In this document: one piece after another, positions 36,589 through 45,296 of the stretch
How the letters are laid out: every line of letters starts with the position of its first letter
How positions within the stretch are numbered: the stretch's first letter is position 1
Assembly: GCA_003512525.1 (NCBI GenBank)
Contig: DOQG01000027.1
Coordinates: 1-58,247, forward strand
Length of the DNA: 58,247 nt
Direction: 5' to 3'
Source of the DNA: Oscillospiraceae bacterium
GTDB lineage: Bacteria > Bacillota > Clostridia > Oscillospirales > Ruminococcaceae
Made by a program: the position numbers and the translations under genes
The notes under the pieces: generated by a model
What the model saw: only the letters and a program-made list of their open reading frames with translations
The model's database searches: none
What the model was told of the DNA's origin: nothing

Positions 36589-37653
36589 TCAATCGAGGTC
36601 AACTACAGCACCTATGAGCAATCTGAGCATTTCTTCATAGCTGTATGCGCTTTCTGTTACCAGTCTTGTAAATATACTTTCCTTGTCAAGACCGGGTATT
36701 CCTCTTACGCGTCTTACATAGACCTCTCCGTCAACGCCGAGTACCATGTCAACTCTTGCGAAGCACTTGCAGGAAAGCGCATCATATGCGGCTCTTGCGG
36801 TCTGCTTTATCTTGTTTTGGGTAAGACCGTCAAGTTTAGCGGGAACTATCAGCTCGGAAGTTGATGCGATATACTCGGAAAGCTTATCGATATTGTCATC
36901 AGTTCTTACAAGCTCGCCTATGGCTACACGTTCGTCATGGTGCTTTGCGCCGAGTACCGCGCAGGTAAGCTCTCTTCCCTTAACGGCGCTCTCGGCTATG
37001 ATATAAGGGTGGTGAGAAAAGCTTGTTTTTACAGCCTCCTCAAGCTCCTTTTCGTTTTCCGCTCTGCAAGCGCCGACTGATGTTGAACAGCTTGTCGGTG
37101 CAGTATATATCGGGAAGCTCAGTCTATCGGTTATCTTGCTTATAGCCTTCGCCATATCGTTCATTTCACTGCGGTGAAGCGTGACGTTTTCAATTACCTT
37201 TATGCCGCTGTCGGACAGCACCAGATCCATAATACGTCTGTCGTTGCACAGTGCCGCCGCCGCAAAATCGTTGCCGATAATAGGCAGTCCCGCAAGCTTG
37301 CACAGTCCCTGTACTCTGCCGTCCTCTCCGTACTTTCCGTGAAGCACGGGGAATACAGCGTCAATGCGGTGTATGGTGCTCTCACCGTCGGAGATTATCT
37401 TTATTACGCCTTTGTTTGTCATATCCGGGCTTATTATGCATGAACAGCAATCGCTGTCCTGCTCCCAGCTGCCGTCCTTTATATTCTCATAGCTTCCCGG
37501 GTAAAACAGCCATCTGCCGGCTCTCGTAATGCCAATTGCGAGCGGCTCTATCTCCTTTGGCATGGCGCTCAACACGCTGTATGCGGTGTGGAGCGAGGCG
37601 GCATGGTCAGCGGAAGCACCGCCGAACAGTACGGCTATTCTTTTTTTCGCCAT
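36589..37653 (-). CDS. D-Ala-D-Ala ligase-like protein with lost catalytic residues
   Basis: Related to Ddl over all 354 residues (GGASADHAASLHTAYSV at the start; FPVLHGKYGEDGRVQGL near 101; FARVD at 298), but key residues differ. The ATP-grasp Lys of the VKP motif is replaced (TAP at 184-186), the Gly-Ser-Ser loop reads STS, and the Mg-binding Glu and Asn of the NEVNTIPG motif are both Arg (RRVRGIPG at 314-321). The N-terminal Glu of the SxEHxVS motif is Asp16. The ORF is intact and heads the operon ending in murC. It may be a pseudoenzyme with a regulatory role, or a ligase of altered chemistry; a true Ddl is expected elsewhere. Confidence 0.85.
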   Translation of the reverse strand: MAKKRIAVLFGGASADHAASLHTAYSVLSAMPKEIEPLAIGITRAGRWLFYPGSYENIKDGSWEQDSDCCSCIISPDMTNKGVIKIISDGESTIHRIDAVFPVLHGKYGEDGRVQGLCKLAGLPIIGNDFAAAALCNDRRIMDLVLSDSGIKVIENVTLHRSEMNDMAKAISKITDRLSFPIYTAPTSCSTSVGACRAENEKELEEAVKTSFSHHPYIIAESAVKGRELTCAVLGAKHHDERVAIGELVRTDDNIDKLSEYIASTSELIVPAKLDGLTQNKIKQTARAAYDALSCKCFARVDMVLGVDGEVYVRRVRGIPGLDKESIFTRLVTESAYSYEEMLRLLIGAVVDLD

Positions 37654-37701
37654 AGGTTTTCCTCTTCTTTCGTTCTTTGACTTTTATACAATAATAAAAT
37701 A

Positions 37702-37730
37702 AGTATATCACATTCGGCGGTCAAGTTCAA
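37702..37730 (-). promoter_or_regulatory. Promoter of the Ddl-like/argS/murC operon
   Basis: Reverse strand TTGAAC, 17 bases, TATACT, about 50 nt before the ATG at 37653. Confidence 0.72.
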
Positions 37731-37759
37731 GTATCAGCGGGTAAATTATATGAATAGTA

Positions 37760-38587
37760 TCAGGGGCGTTTGTCGTCTTTGTATTCTTTCGGGGTGACAC
37801 CGACAGCTTTGCTGAAAGCACGGCAGAAATGGCTCTGTGACGAGAACCCGAGCAGTGATGCGATATCGGCGATACTGTGATCTCCGTCCCGCAGCATTCC
37901 TTTGGCGGCGTTGATGCGTACGGCGCTGATGTACTCGTGTATTCCCATGCCGATCTCCGCCTTGAACAGGCGGTGCAGGTGGGAGCGGTCGTAGCCGATG
38001 GTTTCGGCGATAGACTTTGCTGTAAGGTTCTTTCCGGTGTTCTCGGAGATCATCTTGATAGCCTTGCGGACGGGCACGGAGAGCCGTTTCGTGCGCCTTA
38101 GCCTGCGCATTCTTCCGGCGTAATCCATCATCATATCATCATTCAGCTCCATGACCTGTTTTACAGTCGTACACTTGTCGGCTCGTTGAATGTACAGGTC
38201 GCTCAGAGTGTAGGCGGTTTCCTCGGACATACCTGCGGCAAGGCAGGCGCGGGCAACAAGCGCGGCGCATACCACCAGGTGGTATATCTGGTTGCGGAGC
38301 GGATCGTCGGATAGCTGTCCTTTTCCGCTGTCGGGATCTGCATCGTATCTGAGCTTATTTTCGAGTATCTTTTCGACCTCGCCCAAGGCTACAAGCGCAA
38401 AGACGGTGTTTTCATTTTCGACAGGCTCATGAAAAAAGTCCTGTGCCTGCTGTACATAAAGGAGCTTATCGGGCTCTGTATTTTCGTCTGTACCGGTGGT
38501 TGATACCATGGTACATTTTGCGGCGTTTTCGGGTGTATCCGACCTGATTTTCTGCTCATTGGCAGATACTGTATGTTTATCTGTCAT
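37760..38587 (-). CDS. AraC-family transcription regulator
   Basis: The last 100 residues are a double helix-turn-helix: KNLTAKSIAETIGYDRSHLHRLFKAEIGM and HSIADIASLLGFSSQSHFCRAFSKAVGVTPKEY. Residues 1-165 are a helical sensor-like part without a cupin pattern; it includes HEPVENENTVFALVALGEVEKILENKL. Divergent from the GH5 lipoprotein gene with 164 nt between starts, so it is a candidate regulator of that cellulase. Confidence 0.9.
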   Translation of the reverse strand: MTDKHTVSANEQKIRSDTPENAAKCTMVSTTGTDENTEPDKLLYVQQAQDFFHEPVENENTVFALVALGEVEKILENKLRYDADPDSGKGQLSDDPLRNQIYHLVVCAALVARACLAAGMSEETAYTLSDLYIQRADKCTTVKQVMELNDDMMMDYAGRMRRLRRTKRLSVPVRKAIKMISENTGKNLTAKSIAETIGYDRSHLHRLFKAEIGMGIHEYISAVRINAAKGMLRDGDHSIADIASLLGFSSQSHFCRAFSKAVGVTPKEYKDDKRP

Positions 38588-38625
38588 ATTTCACCTTTCT
38601 TGTATGTTTTTTAAACGTTGAAAAT

Positions 38626-38654
38626 ATTATACAACATTTATGCAAAAATAGCAA
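38626..38654 (-). promoter_or_regulatory. Promoter of the AraC-type regulator
   Basis: Reverse strand TTGCTA, 17 bases, TATAAT. The motif ATGTTG occurs twice here, at the -35 and just before the -10, and could be a binding site. No equally clear promoter is visible for the divergent GH5 gene, which would fit activator dependence. Confidence 0.65.
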
Positions 38655-38751
38655 CATTTTTAATATAACTGAAATTTGGTTTGTGCTAAGATAAAGTTGT
38701 AATCAAAAATGTAAGATGGGTGAATAGCACCCTGACGGAAAAGGAGCTAAT

Positions 38752-40176
38752 ATGAAAGCAAGGGCACTCAAGGCGATAATAGCGGCGGTACTGGCTGTAT
38801 CGATGCTGGCAGGCTGTGCAGGCAATACATCATCGGGCGGCTCATCGCCGATATCGTCAGATACGGTATCATCTGACGTGACAACATCAGGCACGACATC
38901 ATCTGAGGCGGGATCGTCCGATACGGTATCATCATCGGAAATCTCAGCCGATGAAAGCACATCTCAGGACGTTTCTGCGGAGGACAGCAGCGAAAGCAGT
39001 ACTGACAGTTCTGCGCAGAGTAGTGAGCAGAGCACAACGCAGTCGGGTGAAGAGGAGAGCAGTAACGACACCTCAGAGCCTGCCGGGGAGAGTGAGCCCG
39101 GAGTGATGCGCGACATTACTTCTCAGCAGCTTGTCGATGATATGACATTCGGCTGGAACCTCGGCAACACGCTTGACGTTTGCCAGGCTGACCGTGACGG
39201 TGACGGCAAGGTAAACGAGCACGTTGAAGAGGGCGAAAAGGTTGACGAAACGCTGTGGGGCAACCCTAAGGCTACATATGAACTGTTCGCTCAACTTAAA
39301 AGCGATGGAATAAATGCGGTGAGAATACCTGTGACGTGGCGCGACCATATGGACACTGACGGCAACATCGACAAGGAGTGGATGGACAGGGTGCAGCAGG
39401 TTGTCGACTATGCGTACTCGCAGGAAATGTATGTTATAATCAACGTTCATCATGACGGCGGCGGTGATCCGAAGTTCGGCGCGTGGATAATCGAGGAGTC
39501 GCAGAAGGACTATGACGCATTCCTGAAAAAGTATAAAAATGTGTGGGAACAGATCGCCGAGAGATTCAAGAATTACTCCGACTATCTGATATTCGAGTCG
39601 ATGAACGAGGTCGGATTTGACAACCTTTACAACAAGAACAAGGCGGACGCATACGACCTGTTAAACAAGATCAACCGGGACTTTGTCGACATAATCCGTG
39701 CGACAGGCGGAAACAACGCAAAGCGTCATCTGCTTATAGCGGGATATTACACCGACATAGAGCGCACCTGCGATTCTCTCTTCAAGATGCCCGAAGACCC
39801 CGAAAACAGATGTATTGTTTCGGTGCACTACTACACACCGTGGGACTTCTGCACCTGTGACATCAAGCACACATGGGGCACAAAGAATGAAGTAAGGCAG
39901 ATGGAAACGCTTATCGGCAAGATGAAGACGAACTTTGTCGACAAGGGAATACCTGTAATAATCGGCGAATATGCGGCAAGCGGAAGCGACCTTTCTTCCT
40001 GCATATTCTTTATCGAAAAGCTGAACAAGCTGTGCAGTGATTACGGCATTGCGACATTCATCTGGGACAACGGCGGACAGATAAACAGAAATACCTATCA
40101 GTGGAGAACACCGCAGTATCTTGAGGTACTTAAGCGCGCGACAAGCGGAGAGGACTACGAGGTAGTGAAGAGCTGA
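38752..40176 (+). CDS. GH5 endoglucanase lipoprotein
   Basis: Surface cellulase. Lipobox LAGC lipidates Cys22; a Ser/Asp/Thr linker runs to about 117. GH5 barrel, subfamily-4-like, about 120-465: FGWNLGNTLDV at 133, IINVHHDGG at 229, acid/base Glu286 in ESMNEVGF (NEV instead of NEP), nucleophile Glu406 in VIIGEYAAS. An insertion after the first strand contains DRDGDGKVNE (147-156), an EF-hand- or dockerin-like calcium loop. The ATG has AAGGAG upstream. Divergent from an AraC regulator; a terminator follows. Confidence 0.93.
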   Translation: MKARALKAIIAAVLAVSMLAGCAGNTSSGGSSPISSDTVSSDVTTSGTTSSEAGSSDTVSSSEISADESTSQDVSAEDSSESSTDSSAQSSEQSTTQSGEEESSNDTSEPAGESEPGVMRDITSQQLVDDMTFGWNLGNTLDVCQADRDGDGKVNEHVEEGEKVDETLWGNPKATYELFAQLKSDGINAVRIPVTWRDHMDTDGNIDKEWMDRVQQVVDYAYSQEMYVIINVHHDGGGDPKFGAWIIEESQKDYDAFLKKYKNVWEQIAERFKNYSDYLIFESMNEVGFDNLYNKNKADAYDLLNKINRDFVDIIRATGGNNAKRHLLIAGYYTDIERTCDSLFKMPEDPENRCIVSVHYYTPWDFCTCDIKHTWGTKNEVRQMETLIGKMKTNFVDKGIPVIIGEYAASGSDLSSCIFFIEKLNKLCSDYGIATFIWDNGGQINRNTYQWRTPQYLEVLKRATSGEDYEVVKS

Positions 40177-40224
40177 GAGGCGGCGGATCGCAACAGATGT
40201 ACATGACGGAAAGTTAATATTTAT

Positions 40225-40262
40225 GACCCTGCTGTTTCGGGAACGGAACAGCAGGGTTTTTG
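40225..40262 (+). terminator. Terminator after the GH5 lipoprotein gene
   Basis: CCCTGCTGTT and AACAGCAGGG form a perfect 10-bp stem with a 10-nt loop, then TTTTTGTG. Confidence 0.9.
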
Positions 40263-40321
40263 TGTGTAATGAATGATGAATAATTTTGGTTGCGCCTACC
40301 TGCGGTCGTTTGTGGTCGCTG

Positions 40322-40465
40322 CGTCCTTGCATTGACAGCCATTTGTGCCGTTGCATCGTGCAACGGCTTTGTGTGGCTGTCTTTATTCGTCCTTGCATTG
40401 ACAGCCATTTGTGCCGTTGCATCGTGCAACGGCTTTGTGCGGCTGTCTTTATGCGTCCTTGCATA
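40322..40465. repeat. 66-bp tandem repeat with internal hairpin
   Basis: Copies start at 40322, 40388 and (truncated) 40454, each with CGTCCTTGCAT. Each full unit contains GCCGTTGCA-TCG-TGCAACGGC, a 9-bp stem with a 3-nt loop. The two full copies differ at few positions. The start of a roughly 1-kb stretch without a convincing gene. A related hairpin (CTCTGCA-TCG-TGCAGAG) occurs at 54506-54522. Confidence 0.85.
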
Positions 40466-40522
40466 GAGACTTTGTGCGACCGCTGTGAAGCACCCTTGCT
40501 TCAGGTGCGGATTTAAAATGGG

Positions 40523-40590
40523 GATAGCGCGGGGCGAGGGATAGTGCGGGGTTGGCGGTGTTTGCGGGAATGGAGATAATCGGGGCGGCG
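40523..40590. repeat. G-rich 68-bp repeat, copy A
   Basis: Begins GATAGCGCGGGGCGAGGG and ends AATCGGGGCGGCG. It matches copy B at 40993-41060, offset by exactly 470 bp, with about ten differences and no gap. Confidence 0.8.
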
Positions 40591-40690
40591 ATCCCTCAGT
40601 CTTGACGGCAGATAAATTTTGTGTGATTTGGGCGTTGCGTGTGTCGCGAATAATAGTAGTATTTGAAACAAGCGAGCCTTGCCGCAAGCC

Positions 40691-40812
40691 AGCTCTCTTG
40701 TGTAAAGGGAGCTGTCACAGTGCGGTACAACATTTTAGGTATTGCTGTGAGTATCAGGTTAAAGATGTGCAGAACAGTACCGAGTTTTCCGTCACTGTGA
40801 CTGAGGGATTGT
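40691..40812. repeat. Palindromic repeat element with long stem
   Basis: AGCTCTCTT/AAGGGAGCT hairpin (40691-40713), then GTCACAGTG (40714) pairing with CACTGTGAC (40793), and inside it CGGTAC (40723) pairing with GTACCG (40777). The element ends in ACTGAGGGATTG. The reverse GATCCCTCAGT lies at 40590-40600. The outer parts resemble a dispersed intergenic palindrome seen in gut Clostridia; the 60-nt centre is unusual. No transposase. Confidence 0.55.
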
Positions 40813-40992
40813 TAGCGGAGGTGATGGCAAAAGCGGAAAGGTTCGGTGCAGGCGATCCCTCAATAGTTGGCTGAGCAAGACTTAAGCAACAGAAGCTCAC
40901 CTTTTGCAAGGGACGGGCAAGGATGCCCGATATTGAACACCCAGAGTTTTGCAGGACGCAAAACAAACAGAGCGTTCATAAGCCGAGTGTGT

Positions 40993-41060
40993 GGTAGTGC
41001 GGGGCGAGGGGCAGTGCGGGGTTAGCGGTGTTTGTGGAAGTTGAGAAAATCGGGGCGGCG
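40993..41060. repeat. G-rich 68-bp repeat, copy B
   Basis: Second copy of the repeat at 40523-40590. Between here and the toxin gene (41061-41238) I see only an AT-rich leader with a weak TATTAT at 41168. Confidence 0.8.
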
Positions 41061-41238
41061 GGAGGTAGGTGTTTTGCACAATACAGCAGGCGGTAATTTG
41101 TACAAAACGGAGAAAATGAAAGAAATGTCGGAAAATGATGTAAGGTTTTTGGGGTTCATACGTTTATATTATAGAAGGGAAAATCACAGACGATTTTGTT
41201 TTCTATGAATTTAATGCTTTATGCAGAAAGGAAAAAGT

Positions 41239-44238
41239 ATGAAGAAAAGAGGTGTACTGTCGGCAGTGATAGCGTTTGCACTGACTGTAAACGGTGCGGT
41301 AAGCGCTTATGCTCAGACAGAACAGGTAAACACGGCTAAGGTCGGAGCTTTTGCAGATTCCGCCAATGCGGAAATGAAAGAAATCGCGGCGGATAACGAA
41401 CCGGCTGAAGAGCAGATAGTAAAGACTGCTGTCAGCGAAGAAAATCTGCCGGACAGTCTTGACGCAGAAAAGGTGATCGCCGACGGATATGTGGCGAGGC
41501 TAAACAGCGAGGAACAGTCGCTTAGTGAGATCGTCCTTGAAAAGGAGGACGGAACAAGGTCACTGTATCTGTTCGGCGAGAACGTCAAGTATGTTGACGA
41601 GAACGGCGAGGTCGCTGACAAGTCGAATGATGCGGTAAGACGCGGAAGAGCATATGTTAACGAAGGAAATGATGTTGAGGTCATTCTACCCGCAACTCTG
41701 ACGACGGGCATAGCGGTAACCGACGATGAGCTGAATATAACGATGAAACCGCTTACTGACAAAATCGGAAGGTCGCTATCACCCGCAAAAAAGACGGCGG
41801 ACGATACAGTAGTATACAGTGATGTATTTGACAGCAGCACCGATATCGAATATACTTATACATACGGCGGAGTAAAAGAGAATATCATATTAGAAAGCTA
41901 TAACGGTAAAAATTCGTTTGACTATGAAATAACGACCGGCGGTCTTACATTGCATGAGGACAAGGGTACTTTACTGCTTGCCGATGAAAGCGGTGATGTA
42001 AAGGCTACACTCGGTGAGGTCATAGTATTCTCGGCTGACAACAAGCATAACACGATCGGAAAGTATAAGGTAGAGGAGCTTGAGAAAAACAACAGATATA
42101 AGGTAACACTGACTGTTGACAAGGAATATCTTACCGACCCGGATACAAAATATCCTGTCAAGATCGACCCATATATAAAATCTAATAAAGATAATCTCAG
42201 CATACAGGATCTTCAAGTTTTCAAAGGTAAGGACGGTAAGGGAACAAGCGAAACATCGCTCGGAACTTCCGGAGTTTCAAGAGTAGGTTGGACTGACTGG
42301 GGTGCGTGCAGGACTTTGCTTAAACTGAACGGATTTAGTTTCAGTTCAAAAGGTATAGTAGATGCATCGCAAATTCAAAGCGCATATGTTGAGATACGTG
42401 ATCTGATGTGTCAAAGCACGAAAACGCAAATCGTATGTGCAATGTTTAAAGGCAATAACTGGACTGAAAAAGATGTAAAAACATGGAATGCGTTAAACGC
42501 AGGAAGTGCGGCAGGTCCTATAAAGATTTATCAGAAGGACAAATCAAAACCTGCGGTATATCAGCATACCGTAAAGGGCGGTAACGGGCAGAGTGTACGC
42601 GACGGTTACAGTAAACAATGGTATGCGTGGGATATAACAACTATAGCTAAAAACTGGTTTAAAAACAGTTCTTCTATGGCAAAAGGTCTGGTTTTCAAAA
42701 CTGCAAGTGAAACATATGAAATAAGCTCAAAGTATGCAAAGAATATGAAAACTTTCAGTTCTATGCAGGGCAATGCTGATTATAAGCCGTATGTTGTGAT
42801 TGAATATAACTCTAAAGTTGCAGTAAAAACCATCACACTGTCTTCAAAATCGTTTCCTTTAAATGTAAATAACAGCAGAGTGCTTACTGCAACGTTTCAG
42901 CCGAGTAATGCTACAGACAAGTCGGTTAAATGGTCGTCAAGCGATACGGCTGTTGCCGTTGTTGACAGTAAAGGCAAAGTAACAGGAAAACGAGCAGGTA
43001 AAGCTGTTATTACCGCTAAATCTAATGACGGTAAGTGCAAAGCCACTTGCAGTGTTACAGTGAAGAGAGTGCTTACTTCTCCCGATACGTTAATTACAGA
43101 TCCATCAACAAAGAAAAAGCTTCTGCTGTTGCAAACACTCAAAGATGCAAATGATCTAGCGTATATTCACGGGAAAATCAAATATGCAACTAAAGTAAAA
43201 ATAAGCGAAGATATCGATGAAAAAATGAATATTGCAAGAGCAGACTATATTGTGGTCGGAAATAATCCGACATCCGAGTATGCGTATACTGTGTTGGGAG
43301 GAAACAGAAATGCAAAAGTGCCATCATCTTTTTCGAGAAAATTAAGGTTGAATTCATCAGGATTTGATGTTATAGTTGTACAGAGAGCGTTAGAGGTACT
43401 GGGATATTATGAACATCTTGAGGGAAATAAATACGGAACATTTGACGAAAACACACTGGAGGCGGCAAACTCTTTTTCATATCTTTTATCAAGAGAAAAC
43501 AATGAAATGGTTTTTGACAACGTTTCGTTCAATGTGCTTTTTCATGCGGCTAATTTAAGTGAAAGAACTTATGAAAGCATGTCAGAACTTAATAAAAGCA
43601 GAATCACTCATGATGAGGTGGTGATGTGGACTGCCGCTAAGGTCGGAGGCACAACAGACAGAAACAGTAACAAAATAGTACAAGGCGGTGTCAGTTATAA
43701 AGATAAAGAGAAGAAAATCAGATATGACGGATATGCCGATATATTAAAAGATATACCAAACACAGGGACTTTTTTATGGGAGGTTAAACCGGATAAAAAC
43801 AGATATGTTATAGGTCAAGCAATTGGAATAAAGCAGATTCAGCGATATTTAAATGCCGGAAATAATCCTAATATTCAACAAAATTTTACCAAGCCATTGA
43901 TGGTTGGATATTATATTGAACCATACGCTTTTATGTCTTTTGATGGGTATTATATTGATGTAAGATCTCCAGCCCAAAAAGGTGATGGTAGAGGACTTAT
44001 ATTATATGAAAAAAGTAAATCAAAAGGTAAACATAAATACAATATTGAAACTTCGCCTATAGAAGTTAAAGCTAAAGACTATGAATACAAAATGTCATAT
44101 AATTACAGCTATAGCAATGATGCGTTGGGTTCAGTTGTTGTGTTAGGCGTTGTAATTGTTGCGGGAGTTGTATGTGTGGCATTAGCGCCTGCAACGGGCG
44201 GAGCTTCTTTGATAGTGCCGTTAGCAGGTTGTGTGTAA
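41239..44238 (+). CDS. Large secreted polymorphic-toxin-like protein
   Basis: Residue numbers count from the in-frame ATG at 41221; I prefer residue 7 (41239), which has AGAAAGGAAAA upstream and opens a signal peptide MKKRGVLSAVIAFAL...AYAQ. Then: uncharacterised 35-310; DNRLRE-like 315-530 (VKIDPYIKSN; WNALNAG; YAWDITTIAKNWF; YVVIEYN); bacterial Ig-like Big2 534-616; peptidoglycan-binding-like 706-755 (FDVIVVQRALEVLGYY...GTFDENT); a D840...E854-x-K856...Q872 pattern (GYADIL; LWEVKP; IKQIQRYL) typical of PD-(D/E)xK nucleases; and a hydrophobic Gly-rich tail 970-1005. This architecture matches wall-attached or released toxins. Immunity-like genes follow 15 nt later. Nuclease activity is inferred. 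Confidence 0.75.
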   Translation: MKKRGVLSAVIAFALTVNGAVSAYAQTEQVNTAKVGAFADSANAEMKEIAADNEPAEEQIVKTAVSEENLPDSLDAEKVIADGYVARLNSEEQSLSEIVLEKEDGTRSLYLFGENVKYVDENGEVADKSNDAVRRGRAYVNEGNDVEVILPATLTTGIAVTDDELNITMKPLTDKIGRSLSPAKKTADDTVVYSDVFDSSTDIEYTYTYGGVKENIILESYNGKNSFDYEITTGGLTLHEDKGTLLLADESGDVKATLGEVIVFSADNKHNTIGKYKVEELEKNNRYKVTLTVDKEYLTDPDTKYPVKIDPYIKSNKDNLSIQDLQVFKGKDGKGTSETSLGTSGVSRVGWTDWGACRTLLKLNGFSFSSKGIVDASQIQSAYVEIRDLMCQSTKTQIVCAMFKGNNWTEKDVKTWNALNAGSAAGPIKIYQKDKSKPAVYQHTVKGGNGQSVRDGYSKQWYAWDITTIAKNWFKNSSSMAKGLVFKTASETYEISSKYAKNMKTFSSMQGNADYKPYVVIEYNSKVAVKTITLSSKSFPLNVNNSRVLTATFQPSNATDKSVKWSSSDTAVAVVDSKGKVTGKRAGKAVITAKSNDGKCKATCSVTVKRVLTSPDTLITDPSTKKKLLLLQTLKDANDLAYIHGKIKYATKVKISEDIDEKMNIARADYIVVGNNPTSEYAYTVLGGNRNAKVPSSFSRKLRLNSSGFDVIVVQRALEVLGYYEHLEGNKYGTFDENTLEAANSFSYLLSRENNEMVFDNVSFNVLFHAANLSERTYESMSELNKSRITHDEVVMWTAAKVGGTTDRNSNKIVQGGVSYKDKEKKIRYDGYADILKDIPNTGTFLWEVKPDKNRYVIGQAIGIKQIQRYLNAGNNPNIQQNFTKPLMVGYYIEPYAFMSFDGYYIDVRSPAQKGDGRGLILYEKSKSKGKHKYNIETSPIEVKAKDYEYKMSYNYSYSNDALGSVVVLGVVIVAGVVCVALAPATGGASLIVPLAGCV

Positions 44239-44253
44239 AGAAAGGAAAAATGC

Positions 44254-45099
44254 ATGAAAATTGAGTTTTATTCAGCAACAATAAACTTAATAATCGGACA
44301 GGGTTTTAAAGATGCGGCAACGGAACAGCTGCCCGATAAGATATCCCCAGTATGCAGTAAAAAGGTAAAGCTGCTGCAGTTTTATACTGAATTTTTCGGA
44401 GATGACGGAAACTATCTTTTTGAAAAAGACGGAGTGTATTATTATCCGCTTACAGTGGTTTATTACGGTGACAGTTGGGAAACAAAGTGGATATCATGGA
44501 CTGTTGATATGGAAGTTAATAAATTAAAGCCTTATTATCCATTCAGATTTTCAAACATAGATTTGTGTTTTGTTCCGTTTTCATTATATTACAAAGATGA
44601 ATTAGAATTTCACGTTTGCAGTGATGAAGATGTCGATGAAAAATTTAAAGAAATGATTAATGGGAAAAATCTATATTATAATCTTAGAGGGCATTATTAT
44701 ATGATTGTTCTTACAGCATGTGATAAACGCCTTCTGAATAAAATAAATCAGATTTTTATGGATGCACTTGCTTTGCAGATTGAAACCCGGCTTGACGAGC
44801 TTGTCGGGGGCAAAATACCGAGAAAGGATTTCTTTTTTGAAATTGATGTCAGGATATTAGAAAAAGCTTGTGTATTATACAATGATAAAAGATACTTGGA
44901 TTTGTGTTATATTTATAACGGAAATTCAATCTCGTTAAGCATAAGCTGGGATAGCAAATATGATATTTCAGATGATATTGACAGAGATGAAGTAAAGTTT
45001 GAACTGTGCGAGTGGCATCCGACACAGATAGTTTCGGATTTTGACGGTATACGGGAATTTGTTTACGAATATTGTCCTAAGCTGAGACCTGCGGAATAA
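44254..45099 (+). CDS. Putative immunity protein, copy 1
   Basis: I do not recognise the family. 281 residues, acidic, Tyr/Phe-rich, no signal peptide, so cytoplasmic. Start MKIEFYS with AAGAAAGG upstream, 15 nt after the toxin stop. Conserved blocks shared with copies 2 and 3: YLFEKDGVYYYPLTVVYYG followed by DSWET, LYYNLRGHYY, QIFMDALALQIE, and the identical end from DIDRDEVKFELCEWHP to LRPAE. Being directly behind the toxin tail and multiplied with it fits an immunity protein against the upstream toxin. It shares its last third with copy 3 rather than copy 2. Confidence 0.65.
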   Translation: MKIEFYSATINLIIGQGFKDAATEQLPDKISPVCSKKVKLLQFYTEFFGDDGNYLFEKDGVYYYPLTVVYYGDSWETKWISWTVDMEVNKLKPYYPFRFSNIDLCFVPFSLYYKDELEFHVCSDEDVDEKFKEMINGKNLYYNLRGHYYMIVLTACDKRLLNKINQIFMDALALQIETRLDELVGGKIPRKDFFFEIDVRILEKACVLYNDKRYLDLCYIYNGNSISLSISWDSKYDISDDIDRDEVKFELCEWHPTQIVSDFDGIREFVYEYCPKLRPAE

Positions 45100-45112
45100 T
45101 CTGAAAAACAAG

Positions 45113-45151
45113 GCACTGCCGCGGTGTAATAGCCGCGGTGGGTGCTTTAAT
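45113..45151 (+). terminator. Repeated hairpin terminator 1
   Basis: GCACTGCCGCGG pairs with CCGCGGTGGGTGC (one mismatch region), followed by TTTAATA. The same element follows immunity copies 2 and 3 and the fragment at 50079. The frame through it also reads GVIAAVGALI, so it might instead be a remnant of a coding Gly/Ala-rich stretch. Confidence 0.6.
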
Positions 45152-45179
45152 AGGTAAATTCAGAAATTTTATTTCAAAT

Positions 45180-45271
45180 GTTGTGTTAGGCGTTGTTATT
45201 GTAGCAGGAGTTGTTTGTGTTGCATTAGCGCCGGCAACGGGCGGAGCTTCTTTGATAGTTCCGTTAGCAGG
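45180..45271 (+). pseudogene. Detached copy of the toxin C-terminal tail (A)
   Basis: Encodes VVLGVVIVAGVVCVALAPAT and the rest of the tail to AGCV and a TAA, the same as the end of the 1005-codon toxin gene (44137-44238), with a few silent changes. It has no start of its own; upstream the frame stays open to a TGA at 45102 and adds GKFRNFISN. It lies directly before immunity copy 2 with the same AAGAAAGG spacer, so tail and immunity gene were duplicated as one unit. Confidence 0.85.
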
Positions 45272-45296
45272 TTGTGTGTAAAGAAAGGGAAAATGC

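Noticed and set aside
39190..39220. Dockerin domain in the second GH5 enzyme
   Set aside because: Only one calcium-loop-like stretch occurs, inside the catalytic domain, without the second repeat or helices of a dockerin.
40322..40465. Possible CRISPR array
   Set aside because: The 66-bp units are continuous tandem copies with no variable spacers, only 2.2 copies and no cas genes.
40214..40687. Leftward ORFs of 157-267 codons across the repeat region
   Set aside because: Their repeated peptide comes only from the tandem DNA repeat; no ribosome site, and low-complexity composition.
40602..40874. 90-codon rightward ORF ending in a VTVTEGLLAEVMAKAERFG-type sequence
   Set aside because: It lies across the palindromic element; the peptide is a by-product of the dispersed repeat and there is no promoter or ribosome site.
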